Positions 44,214 to 52,265 of a stretch of 64,000 bases of DNA are shown in pieces. Source of the DNA: CAZESS01 sp964414415 (lineage in GTDB: Archaea; Thermoplasmatota; E2; UBA202; DSCA01); the NCBI GenBank assembly GCA_964414415.1, contig CAYPWJ010000002.1, positions 1 through 64,000 on the forward strand. Direction: 5' to 3'. The translations under genes and the position numbers were made by a program. Every line of letters starts with the position of its first letter. The stretch's first letter is position 1. The notes below the pieces were generated by a model that saw nothing but the letters and a program-made list of their open reading frames with translations, searched no databases and was not told where the DNA came from.

Positions 44214-44668
44214 CTGACGTTGTTCAGTGCCTGCCCAATGGCTCGTGTGCCGTCCCGTGTGAGGGGTGCACCGTGATGTATCTGCAGCGCTCCGGCTGCC
44301 AGGTTGACCGTCCAGGCGACGGTGGCGTGGGAGCGTGCCACGTCCCGTTTTTTCTCCGGTGTCGTGGCCGACGGCGCATCGCTGTATATGTACACGACGA
44401 TGGCCGTTGCGGGGAAGAGCGGCGTCTGCGCTGCCTCGCCGGTCATCTCGTGCGCCTGCTTCATTGCCTTCTTTATTTCTTCAGGAGATAGGGTGTCGGC
44501 ATCGATGAAGAAGAGCACCACCCGGGTCTGTACGACGAATGCAGCTGTGTCTCGTGCTGCTACCATGTCGAAGGGTGCCGGTGCCTCGTCGACGATGCGC
44601 CATCCCTGTCCGGTGAGCAGCCTTGCTGCCTCGGTGAGAAAACGGTCAACGTTGTCGGCTGCTTTCAT
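44210..44668 (-). CDS. Hypothetical protein
   Basis: The 152-residue soluble protein begins MKAADNVDRFLTEAARLLTG and is not recognised. Alternating strands and helices (WRIVDEAPAPFDMVAARDTAAF, VVLFFIDADTLSPEEIKKAM) hint at a restriction-endonuclease-like or nucleoside-binding fold, but conserved catalytic residues cannot be identified with confidence. CTTTTAAG 20-27 nt before the ATG suggests its own leaderless transcript. It lies 33 bp after the aRF1 stop on the same strand and convergent with the lipase gene. Confidence 0.6.
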   Translation of the reverse strand: MKAADNVDRFLTEAARLLTGQGWRIVDEAPAPFDMVAARDTAAFVVQTRVVLFFIDADTLSPEEIKKAMKQAHEMTGEAAQTPLFPATAIVVYIYSDAPSATTPEKKRDVARSHATVAWTVNLAAGALQIHHGAPLTRDGTRAIGQALNNVS

Positions 44669-44701
44669 GGAGTGGTATCTGCCGGTGCTTAAAAGCGTTG
44701 T

Positions 44702-45922
44702 CTATCGTATCTGGAAGCGGAGGATGCCGGCGACGCCGCCGAACGCGTCGAGCAGGATGCTGCCTTCCTCCGTTTCAGCGGAGATGATGGTGACCTCCGT
44801 GGAGACCTCCTCGGCCATGTCCACGTATTCCTCGAGCATGTCTTTTTTTTCCTGGATGGTAACCGGGCCGCCGCATTCAGGGCAGGTGACCTCGCCGGGG
44901 TTTTTGACGATGTCGTCGCCGCTGTAGTCGCATTCGTCGCAGGAAAAGGTGACCTTGTACTTGCGCAGCTCGTCGGAGATGATGAGCTCGTCGACGGCGC
45001 CGATGGTCAGCGCCCGCTGCACTTCCTTCTCTCCGTAGACCGCCAGGCCTGAATTGGTCTTGAGCTCGCGCATGAACCGCTTCATCACCTTTTTCTCGCG
45101 GATGATGTCCATCTCATGGAGGTCGTCGATGGCCGCGTCGACGATTTCCCGGAGCCCGAACTCGTCGGTGTAGCCGGTATCGTAGATGCCGATGACGCTG
45201 TCCTTCACCCGGTAGTCGAGATAATCCTGGTTGGCGAACGAACGCTTGGTGGGGCCGGGACCGCCGATGAGGATACCCTGCAGGTTGTCCTTGCTGAGGA
45301 ACAGCTTCGATGCCTTCTCGCCGGCTTTTTTGAACCATTCGTTGGCCGCGACCTCTATGAGGCGCTCGAAGCGCCCGGCTGACTGGCCGCCGCGGCTGTG
45401 TTTGCCGGGGACCCGGGAGGTCATGTATGCAGCTGTGTCGACGTTGCTGCCGTGGAGGAAGCCGATGGTGCATTCCCGCCGGTCGATGAGCAGCAGCCCG
45501 TAGACGTCTTTTTCCTCGAGCATCTCCTTGAGCGGCTCGATGTAGAAGGAGGAGTCGCAGCGGTAGAGGTACATGGAGAGAGGGAGCGGCGGCTCGACGA
45601 TCTCCGACACCATCTCTGTCTTGTTGCCGTCGGTCTTGCCTTCACCGACGAAAAAGACGACGCCGTTCTCCGGCGGCTTGTCGAAGTATTTGAGCTGCGA
45701 CATGATGGATTCGATGGCGGAGAGCACGTTTTTCCGGGTCTGCTTTGACTTGATGTTCGAGGACTGCGAGTACTCGTCGCGCAGCTGCGCCATCACGTCG
45801 GATATCTGCTTGTCCGGCGGAATGTAGAGCGAGATGAGCTCGGTGTGCTGCCCTGACACTTCCTCGAGCTCCTCGATCTTTCGTTTGAATCGATATTTTT
45901 CCGCCGGGGAGAGGCGCTGCAT
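44702..45922 (-). CDS. prf1: Archaeal peptide chain release factor aRF1
   Basis: The 406-residue factor recognises all three stop codons. The NIKS decoding motif (SNIKSKQTRKNV) and the catalytic GGQ (RGGQSAGRFERL) are both present, followed by the C-terminal domain with a zinc-ribbon-like insertion CDECDY ... CPECGGP (about 327-350). I use the ATG at 45922 because TTTAAAAAG lies 20-28 nt upstream; an in-frame TTG is 9 nt earlier. One copy, as is usual for archaea. Confidence 0.95.
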   Translation of the reverse strand: MQRLSPAEKYRFKRKIEELEEVSGQHTELISLYIPPDKQISDVMAQLRDEYSQSSNIKSKQTRKNVLSAIESIMSQLKYFDKPPENGVVFFVGEGKTDGNKTEMVSEIVEPPLPLSMYLYRCDSSFYIEPLKEMLEEKDVYGLLLIDRRECTIGFLHGSNVDTAAYMTSRVPGKHSRGGQSAGRFERLIEVAANEWFKKAGEKASKLFLSKDNLQGILIGGPGPTKRSFANQDYLDYRVKDSVIGIYDTGYTDEFGLREIVDAAIDDLHEMDIIREKKVMKRFMRELKTNSGLAVYGEKEVQRALTIGAVDELIISDELRKYKVTFSCDECDYSGDDIVKNPGEVTCPECGGPVTIQEKKDMLEEYVDMAEEVSTEVTIISAETEEGSILLDAFGGVAGILRFQIR

Positions 45923-45941
45923 GTCCGGCAAATCCCCTCCT

Positions 45942-45950
45942 CTTTTTAAA
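45942..45950 (-). promoter_or_regulatory. TATA box for aRF1
   Basis: TTTAAAAAG on the minus strand lies 20-28 nt before the ATG at 45922. Confidence 0.5.
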
Positions 45951-46082
45951 CTTTGGCCACCGGGGCCACCGGGTGGTCTGCACGGGGCTGCCGGGTATGC
46001 TCCTGCGGGCGTTGGTTATCCGTCGCTCCTGTCTGTCGCTCCGTGTCGCTCTGCCGTGGTGTATCTCACAAAAAAAAAACAG

Positions 46083-46200
46083 AAAAATAAATTTTATATA
46101 ATATTATATAATATAAATTTTGTTTTTAGCTGCATTTAAAATGTGTTCAACTCAGTTTGACAATAAGCATTTATGTCAACTGCTTTTAGTCAACCAGACG
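46083..46200. promoter_or_regulatory. AT-rich near-palindrome with GTCAAC motifs upstream of the transglutaminase-like gene
   Basis: About 45 bp of almost pure A/T (46083-46128) is largely symmetric around TATAATATTATATA. It is followed by GTTCAAC, GTTTGAC and two GTCAAC motifs within 55 bp (46145-46195). The 45932-46234 spacer holds no gene. A regulatory or DNA-unwinding role is possible; it does not match euryarchaeal ORB origin elements that I can recognise. Confidence 0.35.
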
Positions 46201-46234
46201 CGCATCAGCCTCCACAGGGATGCGCAGGTGAACC

Positions 46235-47209
46235 ATGTTGAGCCTCCGCGAGATAAAAGAACGTGAATACATTCCGCAGCGCACCTACCTCAAACTCATG
46301 ATAGGCGGGACGCTGTCGCTGCTGAAAACACTGGCGTTCAACCTCGGGACCCTCAAAAGGCTGCGCAACAACGGCGACACCGGCGCATACACCCGGCCCG
46401 AGCGGCCCTACGACATCCCCGCCTACAGCGAGGACATGCAGCACTGCACCTCCAACGAAAAATACCTCCGCCCGACGCTCCACTGCAACCCCCGCCACCC
46501 TGACATCGTCGCGATGGCGCACGAGCTCGGCGCCTACCGGCTCAGCGACAGAGAATACGCGCGGGCCGCCTTCGAGTTCGTGAAACGCAACGTCACCCTC
46601 GAGATCCTTCCGCTGGACGGCGCCGAGGCCACCCTCCGGCGGGGCACCGGCACCTGCTTCCACCAGATATCGCTGTTCATCGCGCTGTGCCGCGCCGCCG
46701 GCGTCAAGGCTCGCTACAAGATGTTCGCCATGAATCTCATCGATGCGTGGTACGACGCCGTCGTCGACGTCGACCCGCTCATCAAGAAATGGTATGACTC
46801 GATGGGCTACTTCATGATAGAGGGCGAGGGCGAGGCATCCATCGACGGCGCATGGACCGTCGCCCACGTCGGCCCCAAGCCGGAGCGCCAGGCAGCCGCC
46901 GGCATCCCCGTCACCAGGTTCGGCGAGGATTCACTCGGCCGGTGGTTTCACGCGCTTCCGGGCACCGTCATGCGGATGGAGTCCATCCCGTACGGTCTCG
47001 GCGGGGCGACCCGGCTCCTCAAAAAAATCGCACCCGGCTCGATGGCCCGGGTCAACCGGAGCATCCTCCGCCAGATACAGCACGGCCGCCAGGTCATCGA
47101 GAACGCCGGCGGCGAGGGCGCCTACAACCGGGAGCTGCGGCAGCAGACATCGCCTGAGAGACCGACGGTCGACATCCAGCAGCATGAAGCAGTGACGTTC
47201 GCTCACTAG
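46235..47209 (+). CDS. Transglutaminase-like protein
   Basis: The 324-residue protein has a transglutaminase-type core: GTGTCFHQISLFIALCRAAG (nucleophile Cys about 141-142) and GVKARY directly after, as in bacterial and archaeal members of the papain-like superfamily. The His and Asp partners are probably in the WYDAVVDVD and GAWTVAHVGP regions. There is one hydrophobic N-terminal segment but no clear signal peptide. Members act as proteases or protein crosslinkers; the function here is unknown. It lies behind an unusual AT-rich promoter region. Confidence 0.72.
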   Translation: MLSLREIKEREYIPQRTYLKLMIGGTLSLLKTLAFNLGTLKRLRNNGDTGAYTRPERPYDIPAYSEDMQHCTSNEKYLRPTLHCNPRHPDIVAMAHELGAYRLSDREYARAAFEFVKRNVTLEILPLDGAEATLRRGTGTCFHQISLFIALCRAAGVKARYKMFAMNLIDAWYDAVVDVDPLIKKWYDSMGYFMIEGEGEASIDGAWTVAHVGPKPERQAAAGIPVTRFGEDSLGRWFHALPGTVMRMESIPYGLGGATRLLKKIAPGSMARVNRSILRQIQHGRQVIENAGGEGAYNRELRQQTSPERPTVDIQQHEAVTFAH

Positions 47210-47241
47210 CTTTTCCTATTTTTCCTATCGACAGCGGAGCA

Positions 47242-48150
47242 TCACCAGCCGCGTTCCTGCAGCCGCTCGCCTTCGGGAATCTGGTCGATGTTGGTCCCGG
47301 CCATCGCCTTGCCGAGCCCCCGGGATATCTCCGCGATGACCTCGGGCTCGTCGTAATGCGTCACGGCCTCCACGATCGCCTTCCCCATCTTCATCGGATT
47401 CGCGGATTTGAACACGCCTGAGCCGACGAAGACGCCGTCGTTGCCCAGCTGCATCATCAACGCCGCGTCGGAGGGCGTGGCGATGCCGCCTGCAGCGAAG
47501 TCGACGACGGGGAGCCGCTGCCGCTCGGCGACCTCCTTCACGAGGTCAACCGGTGCCTCTATCTTCCGGGCGACGTCCATCAGCTCGGTGTCGTCTTTCT
47601 CCCTGAGTTCTTTGATCTGCCTGAGGATGAGCCGGCGGTGACGAACCGCCTCGATGATGTTGCCGGTGCCCGCCTCGCCCTTCGTCCGGATCATCGCTGC
47701 TCCTTCATGGATGCGGCGCAGCGCCTCACCGAGATTCCGGGCGCCGCAGACAAACGGCGTATCGAAGTCATGTTTCCAGACGTGCTGGAAGGGATCAGCC
47801 GGAGTGAGCACCTCGCTCTCGTCGATCATGTCGACACCGAGGCTCTCCAGCACCTTCGCCTCGGCGATGTGACCGATCCGGCACTTTGCCATCACGGGAA
47901 TGGAGACGGCGTCCATGATCTCCTGCACCGTCTTCGGATCCGCCATCCGGGCGATGCCACCCACCTCTCTGATGTCGGCGGGGACCCGCTCAAGCGCCAT
48001 GACGGCGACGGCGCCGGCATCTTCAGCGGTGATCGCCTCCTTGGGCGTGGTGACGTCCATGACGACGCCGCCTTTCTGCATCTTGGCGAACCCGCGCTTG
48101 ATGAGCTCGGTGCCGTAGGAGAGTGCTTCAAGGTCGAGATCCAGGGACAT
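47242..48150 (-). CDS. pdxS: Pyridoxal 5'-phosphate synthase subunit PdxS
   Basis: The 302-residue TIM-barrel enzyme makes PLP from ribose 5-phosphate, glyceraldehyde 3-phosphate and ammonia. Conserved segments KRGFAKMQKGGVVMDVT, MAKCRIGHIAEA, MIRTKGEAGTGNI and VDFAAGGIATPSDAA are intact, with the catalytic lysines in MDVTTPKEA and TKGEAG. I choose the ATG at 48150 because TTTATAAAAT lies 21-30 nt upstream; an ATG at 48159 is the alternative. The glutaminase partner PdxT is not in the window. The PLP-dependent aminotransferase at 1.8 kb is one user. Confidence 0.96.
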   Translation of the reverse strand: MSLDLDLEALSYGTELIKRGFAKMQKGGVVMDVTTPKEAITAEDAGAVAVMALERVPADIREVGGIARMADPKTVQEIMDAVSIPVMAKCRIGHIAEAKVLESLGVDMIDESEVLTPADPFQHVWKHDFDTPFVCGARNLGEALRRIHEGAAMIRTKGEAGTGNIIEAVRHRRLILRQIKELREKDDTELMDVARKIEAPVDLVKEVAERQRLPVVDFAAGGIATPSDAALMMQLGNDGVFVGSGVFKSANPMKMGKAIVEAVTHYDEPEVIAEISRGLGKAMAGTNIDQIPEGERLQERGW

Positions 48151-48170
48151 GGGTGGCATATTGCCCCGGC

Positions 48171-48180
48171 ATTTTATAAA
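48171..48180 (-). promoter_or_regulatory. TATA box for pdxS
   Basis: TTTATAAAAT on the minus strand lies 21-30 nt before the ATG at 48150. Confidence 0.6.
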
Positions 48181-48215
48181 TTTTGCGTACCCGGGGTGGC
48201 CGGTGCCGTCAACGC

Positions 48216-48223
48216 TTTTATAG
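48216..48223 (+). promoter_or_regulatory. TATA box for the papain-like protease
   Basis: TTTTATAG lies 20-27 nt before the ATG at 48243, which selects that start over ATG 48228. Confidence 0.5.
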
Positions 48224-48242
48224 TCCGATGCAATGGGGAGAC

Positions 48243-49907
48243 ATGCATCAACGAATCGCGTCTCTGCTCGTCGTGCTGCTTTTCGTGGGCGCCGCCTGGA
48301 CCGTCCTGCCCGGCACCGGCGGACGACAGGTCATCATGCAGGATGCCGCGGGCGGGCCTCCCGAGAGCTACGACCTCCGTGCCGTCAACGGCAGCAGCTA
48401 CGTCACGTCGGTGAAACGCCAGACCGGCGGGACATGCTGGTGCCACGGCGTCATGGCCGCCCTGGAGGGCAACCTGTTGATGACAGGCGCGTGGCATCAC
48501 TCCCGGGAGCCCAACCTGGCCGAGTATCACCTCGACTGGTGGAACGGCTTCAACCAGTTTTTCAACGGCGACCTCGACCCGCCTGAAGGTGACGGCCTCG
48601 AGGTCCACTACGGCGGCGACTACCGCGTCGCGTCGGCCTATCTCACACGGCACGGCGCCGTCTACGCGCCGGCGGCGAACGACGACTCCGAGGCGGACAC
48701 GCCGTGGTACGAGAGCCCGCCGGCACGGTGGAACACCTCATACGAGTACTATTACCCCCGCGAGATAGCCTGGTACACCGCCGGCGACGACCTTGAGCGC
48801 ATCGACCAGATCAAGCGGGCGGTGATGAACCACGGCGTGGTGGGCACCTGCCTGTGTGCCAGCGGTTCTTTCAGGGAGAATTACATCCACTATCAGCCGC
48901 CGAGCAGCACACAGGAGCCAACCCATTCCGTCGGCATCGTCGGCTGGGACGATACAAAGCAAACGCCGGCACCGCAGGACGGTGCATGGCTCTGCAAGAA
49001 CAGCTGGGGGAGCGGATGGGGCCATGACGGTTATTTCTGGATCTCCTACTACGACAAATGGTGCGGCCATCACCCCGAGATGGGCGCCGTCTCCTACCAG
49101 CAGGTGGAGCCCATGCCCTACGACACCATCTACAGCCACGACTACCACGGCTGGCGTGACACCCTCGCCTGCACCAAGGCGTTCAACGCGTTCACCGCCG
49201 ACGGCAACGAGGTGCTCACCGCGGTGAGCTTCTACACCGCCGCCAGCGACGTCAGATACACCGTCACCGTCTACGACGACTTCGAGGACGGCGAGCTCAG
49301 CGGTGAGCTCTCCAGCCAGAGCGGCACCGCCCACCATCTCGGCTATCACACCGTCCAGCTCGACAGCCCACCGCGGCTCACCGCCGGCGACGACTTCCAC
49401 GTCTCCCTGCAGCTCCTCGGCGGCGGCCACCCGTACGACCGGACGTCGGAGGTCCCGGTGCTGCTCGGCACCCAGTCAGGCGGCACCATCGTGAAATCAA
49501 CGGCGGATCCCGACGAGAGCTACTACTGGAACGACGGCGGCTGGCGGGACTTCCACGCCACCGACGACATCCCGTATCCCGGGACAGCGAACTTCTGCAT
49601 CAAGGCATTCGCCCAGGCCGCCGACGTCACGATATCCCTGTCGGGTGGCTTCAGCGCCGGTGCCGCCGTCACCAACAACGGCGACCACGACCTCTCCGGC
49701 CTTGCATGGTCCATCGACATCGACGGCACGGTGCTCTACCAGCAGCGGCACGAGGGAACGATAGCGACGCTGCCCGCCGGCGAAACGGCATCCATCGACA
49801 CCGGCCTCGTATTCGGCCTCGGGCCCGCCGAGATGACCGTCACCGCCGGAGACAGCCAGCGGACAGCAGAGCTGTTCCTCATGGGGCCCTACGCCGTGCT
49901 CCGGTAG
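48243..49907 (+). CDS. Secreted papain-family (C1) cysteine protease
   Basis: The 554-residue protein has a signal peptide (RIASLLVVLLFVGAAWTV) and a papain-like domain without a long propeptide: YDLRAVNGSSYVTSVKRQ, nucleophile region TGGTCWCHGVMAALEGN, catalytic His in THSVGIVGWDD, and Asn in CKNSWGSGWGHDGYFWISYY. The C-terminal half (about 300-554) is a beta-rich, probable lectin- or carbohydrate-binding region found after C1 domains in some archaea and bacteria. ATG 48243 is chosen from the TATA box position. Likely role: extracellular proteolysis, parallel to the C11 protease at 10-12 kb. Confidence 0.87.
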   Translation: MHQRIASLLVVLLFVGAAWTVLPGTGGRQVIMQDAAGGPPESYDLRAVNGSSYVTSVKRQTGGTCWCHGVMAALEGNLLMTGAWHHSREPNLAEYHLDWWNGFNQFFNGDLDPPEGDGLEVHYGGDYRVASAYLTRHGAVYAPAANDDSEADTPWYESPPARWNTSYEYYYPREIAWYTAGDDLERIDQIKRAVMNHGVVGTCLCASGSFRENYIHYQPPSSTQEPTHSVGIVGWDDTKQTPAPQDGAWLCKNSWGSGWGHDGYFWISYYDKWCGHHPEMGAVSYQQVEPMPYDTIYSHDYHGWRDTLACTKAFNAFTADGNEVLTAVSFYTAASDVRYTVTVYDDFEDGELSGELSSQSGTAHHLGYHTVQLDSPPRLTAGDDFHVSLQLLGGGHPYDRTSEVPVLLGTQSGGTIVKSTADPDESYYWNDGGWRDFHATDDIPYPGTANFCIKAFAQAADVTISLSGGFSAGAAVTNNGDHDLSGLAWSIDIDGTVLYQQRHEGTIATLPAGETASIDTGLVFGLGPAEMTVTAGDSQRTAELFLMGPYAVLR

Positions 49908-49999
49908 CCGGCACGGCTGCACCGCCAGCGCGCGTCACCTGGTCACCTGTCACCTGAATATATAAATATCGCCACGTCCTACCCTTTACAAGCGATACC

Positions 50000-50707
50000 A
50001 TGACCGGCCAGCCAGCATCCGTGAGCTTCGTCATCCCCACGCTGAACGAGGAAGCAGGCATCGGCCCGACCATCGACAGCATCAACCGCGAGGCATTCAG
50101 CCAGCGCGACCTGGACGTCGAGATCCTGATCGTCGACGGCGACTCCACAGACCGGACGCGGGACATCGCCGAGGAAAAAGGCGCCCGGGTCATCGTCGAG
50201 CCCCGCAAGGGATACGGCCGCGCCTACAAGACAGGGATGCCCGACGCCACGGGAGACATCATCATCACCGGCGACGCAGACGGCACCTATCCCTTCCACC
50301 TCACCCACCAATACGTCGACATACTGCTCGACGACGACCTCGACTTCATCACCACCAACCGCTTCGCCTCGCTCGGCAGACAATCCATGAGCGCCAAGCA
50401 CTTCCTCGGCAACTTTGTCCTCTCCACGTCGCTCCGGCTGCTCTACTGGGTCGACGTCAAGGACTCACAGAGCGGCATGTGGATCTTCCGGAAGCAGGCG
50501 CTCGACCGGCTGCCCAAGAACCTCGATGCGTTCAACGACGGGATGCCGTTCAGCGAAGAAATCAAGATAGAGATGTTCCGCTGCCCCGACGTCGAGGCAC
50601 GCGAGATCCCGTCGGAGCTCTACGCACGGAAAGGCGAAGCCAAGATCGAGTCCTTCACCGACGGATGGAAAAACCTCACGTTCTTGTTCACCAACAGGTG
50701 TCGCTGA
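50000..50707 (+). CDS. Family 2 glycosyltransferase (dolichyl-phosphate mannosyltransferase-like)
   Basis: The 235-residue cytoplasmic GT-A enzyme has the start SFVIPTLNEEAGIGPTID, nucleotide site VDGDSTDRT, and the metal-binding TGDADGTYP. The SGMWIFRKQAL segment is typical of the polyprenyl-phosphate hexosyltransferase branch. It lacks C-terminal membrane helices, so it resembles the short DPM1-type form. Likely role: N-glycan donor supply for surface proteins, which carry many sequons in this window. A TGAATATATAAATA promoter lies 30-44 nt upstream. Confidence 0.88.
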   Translation: MTGQPASVSFVIPTLNEEAGIGPTIDSINREAFSQRDLDVEILIVDGDSTDRTRDIAEEKGARVIVEPRKGYGRAYKTGMPDATGDIIITGDADGTYPFHLTHQYVDILLDDDLDFITTNRFASLGRQSMSAKHFLGNFVLSTSLRLLYWVDVKDSQSGMWIFRKQALDRLPKNLDAFNDGMPFSEEIKIEMFRCPDVEAREIPSELYARKGEAKIESFTDGWKNLTFLFTNRCR

Positions 50708-51102
50708 TGGAACCCACACTGGTATACGCCTGGGTGTTCATCATCGGCATCCTCGTCGGCTTCCTCGTCGGCGTCGCCATCATCTACCGGCGCGGCGTCA
50801 CGCCATGGAAAGAGGAGGCGAAGGAGGCCCGGCACCGCAAGCGCTCGCTCTCCACGACCTACGGCAGGATCACCGAGCAGTTCGCGCCGTTCATGGACCG
50901 CTACCCCTACGAGCCACAACGCTTCCGGTTCATCGGGTCCCCCATAGACGGCGTCCAGTTCACCGACGACGCCGTCTACATCGTCGAGATCAAGAGCGCC
51001 GGCAGCACGCTCACGGCGAAGCAACGCCGCATCAAACAGCTCGTCGAGGACGGCCACGTGTTCTGGTACGAGTTCGAGGTGAACGATGGGCGTCAACCTT
51101 AA
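50707..51102 (+). CDS. Membrane-anchored Holliday-junction-resolvase-like endonuclease domain protein
   Basis: The 131-residue protein has one N-terminal helix (VYAWVFIIGILVGFLVGVAI) and a C-terminal PD-(D/E)XK-like region FIGSPIDGVQFTDDAVYIVE then IKSAG, with the E-x-K pair in VEIKS. It fits COG4741, predicted secreted or membrane endonucleases related to archaeal resolvases, of unproven activity. The ATG overlaps the glycosyltransferase stop (TGATG), and the gene overlaps FEN-1 by 17 bp, so the three form one transcription unit. Its role is unknown; the nuclease domain may face either side of the membrane. Confidence 0.75.
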   Translation: MEPTLVYAWVFIIGILVGFLVGVAIIYRRGVTPWKEEAKEARHRKRSLSTTYGRITEQFAPFMDRYPYEPQRFRFIGSPIDGVQFTDDAVYIVEIKSAGSTLTAKQRRIKQLVEDGHVFWYEFEVNDGRQP

Positions 51103-52096
51103 GCCATTGACCAAGCCGCACGAGCTCACCTGGAACGACCTCAGGCACGGCAGCGTCGCCATCGACGCCCACAACACGCTCCACCAGTTCCTCTCCATCA
51201 TCCGGCAGCGCGACGGCACCCCGCTCAGGGACGCCACGGGCCGCGTCACCTCGCATCTCACCGGGCTGTTCTACCGGACCGCCAACCTCGTCGAGCGCGG
51301 CATCCGGCCCGTCTACGTCTTCGACGGCGAGCCACACCCGCTCAAGCAGGACACACTCGCCGGCCGCAAAGCCAGGAAGGAACAAGCCCGGGAGGCATGG
51401 CAGCAGGCCAGGGAGCGCGGCGACCTCGAAGAAGCGAAAAAGAAGGCGCAGCAGACGTCGACGCTGACGTGGGACCGTGTCGAGGAGGCGCAGCAGCTGC
51501 TCGACGCCCTCGGCATCCCGTACCTTGAGGCGCCGGGCGAGGGCGAGGCGCAGGCATCCCACATGTGCCGCCGGGGCGACGTGGATTATGCAGGCTCGCA
51601 GGACTTCGACTGCCTGCTCTTCGGCACGCCGCAGCTCCTGCGCAATTTGACCATATCGGGGCGACGGAAGCTCCCCGGCAAACAGAAATGGGTGCAGATA
51701 TCTCCTGAAAAGATCCTGCTGGAGGAAGTGCTTGACGGACATGACATATCCCGGGAGCAGCTCGTCGACGTCGCCATCCTGATGGGCACCGACTTCAACG
51801 ACGGCATCAAGGGCATCGGCCCAAAGACCGGGCTGAAGCTCATCAGGAAGCACGGCGACATCGAGTCAGTCGAGCGCGACGTCGACATCGAGCATCTCGA
51901 CGACATCCGCAGCATCTTCCTGGAGCCACGGGTCACCGACGACTACGAGCTGGCGTGGCGGCCGATCGACGAAGACGCAACCCGGGCGTACCTCTGCGGG
52001 GAGCACCAGTTCAGCCAAAAGAGGGTCGACGGCACCCTGGACAAGTTCCGGGGCTTCGCCGAGTCGCTCGACCAGAAAAACCTGTTCGATTTCTAA
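51086..52096 (+). CDS. fen: Flap endonuclease FEN-1
   Basis: The 336-residue structure-specific nuclease removes RNA/DNA flaps during Okazaki maturation. VAIDAHNTLHQFLS, the N-domain FDGEPHPLK, the internal-domain EAPGEGEAQAS and AGSQDFDCLLFG metal sites, and the HhH region GTDFNDGIKGIGPKTGLKLI are intact. It ends in QKNLFDF, a clear PCNA-interacting PIP box. Its start inside the upstream gene, with GAGGTG just before the ATG, indicates coupling. Confidence 0.95.
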   Translation: MGVNLKPLTKPHELTWNDLRHGSVAIDAHNTLHQFLSIIRQRDGTPLRDATGRVTSHLTGLFYRTANLVERGIRPVYVFDGEPHPLKQDTLAGRKARKEQAREAWQQARERGDLEEAKKKAQQTSTLTWDRVEEAQQLLDALGIPYLEAPGEGEAQASHMCRRGDVDYAGSQDFDCLLFGTPQLLRNLTISGRRKLPGKQKWVQISPEKILLEEVLDGHDISREQLVDVAILMGTDFNDGIKGIGPKTGLKLIRKHGDIESVERDVDIEHLDDIRSIFLEPRVTDDYELAWRPIDEDATRAYLCGEHQFSQKRVDGTLDKFRGFAESLDQKNLFDF

Positions 52097-52265
52097 CCGC
52101 CATTGTGGGAGGGTCTATCCACACCCGGGATGGAGCCCGGAGGAAAGACAAATACTTCTGCGATGTCGCAGCGTTTGCTCGTAGCGCGGACCTCCAGGAT
52201 AGATTCCTACAGAATCCTAGGATTTATAAAGAATATTCATTACAATGTAGTAGCCAGGAATCAAG
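52097..52265. other. Spacer before the first beta-helix protein
   Basis: No gene is seen. GTGGGAGGG...CCACAC near 52107-52125 can form a hairpin after fen. ATTTATAAAG at about 52225-52234 is the likely promoter of the next gene, 32-41 nt before its ATG. Confidence 0.4.

Noticed and set aside
46083..46200. Replication origin
   Set aside because: No Orc1/Cdc6 gene adjacent and no recognisable ORB elements; AT tract alone is not enough.
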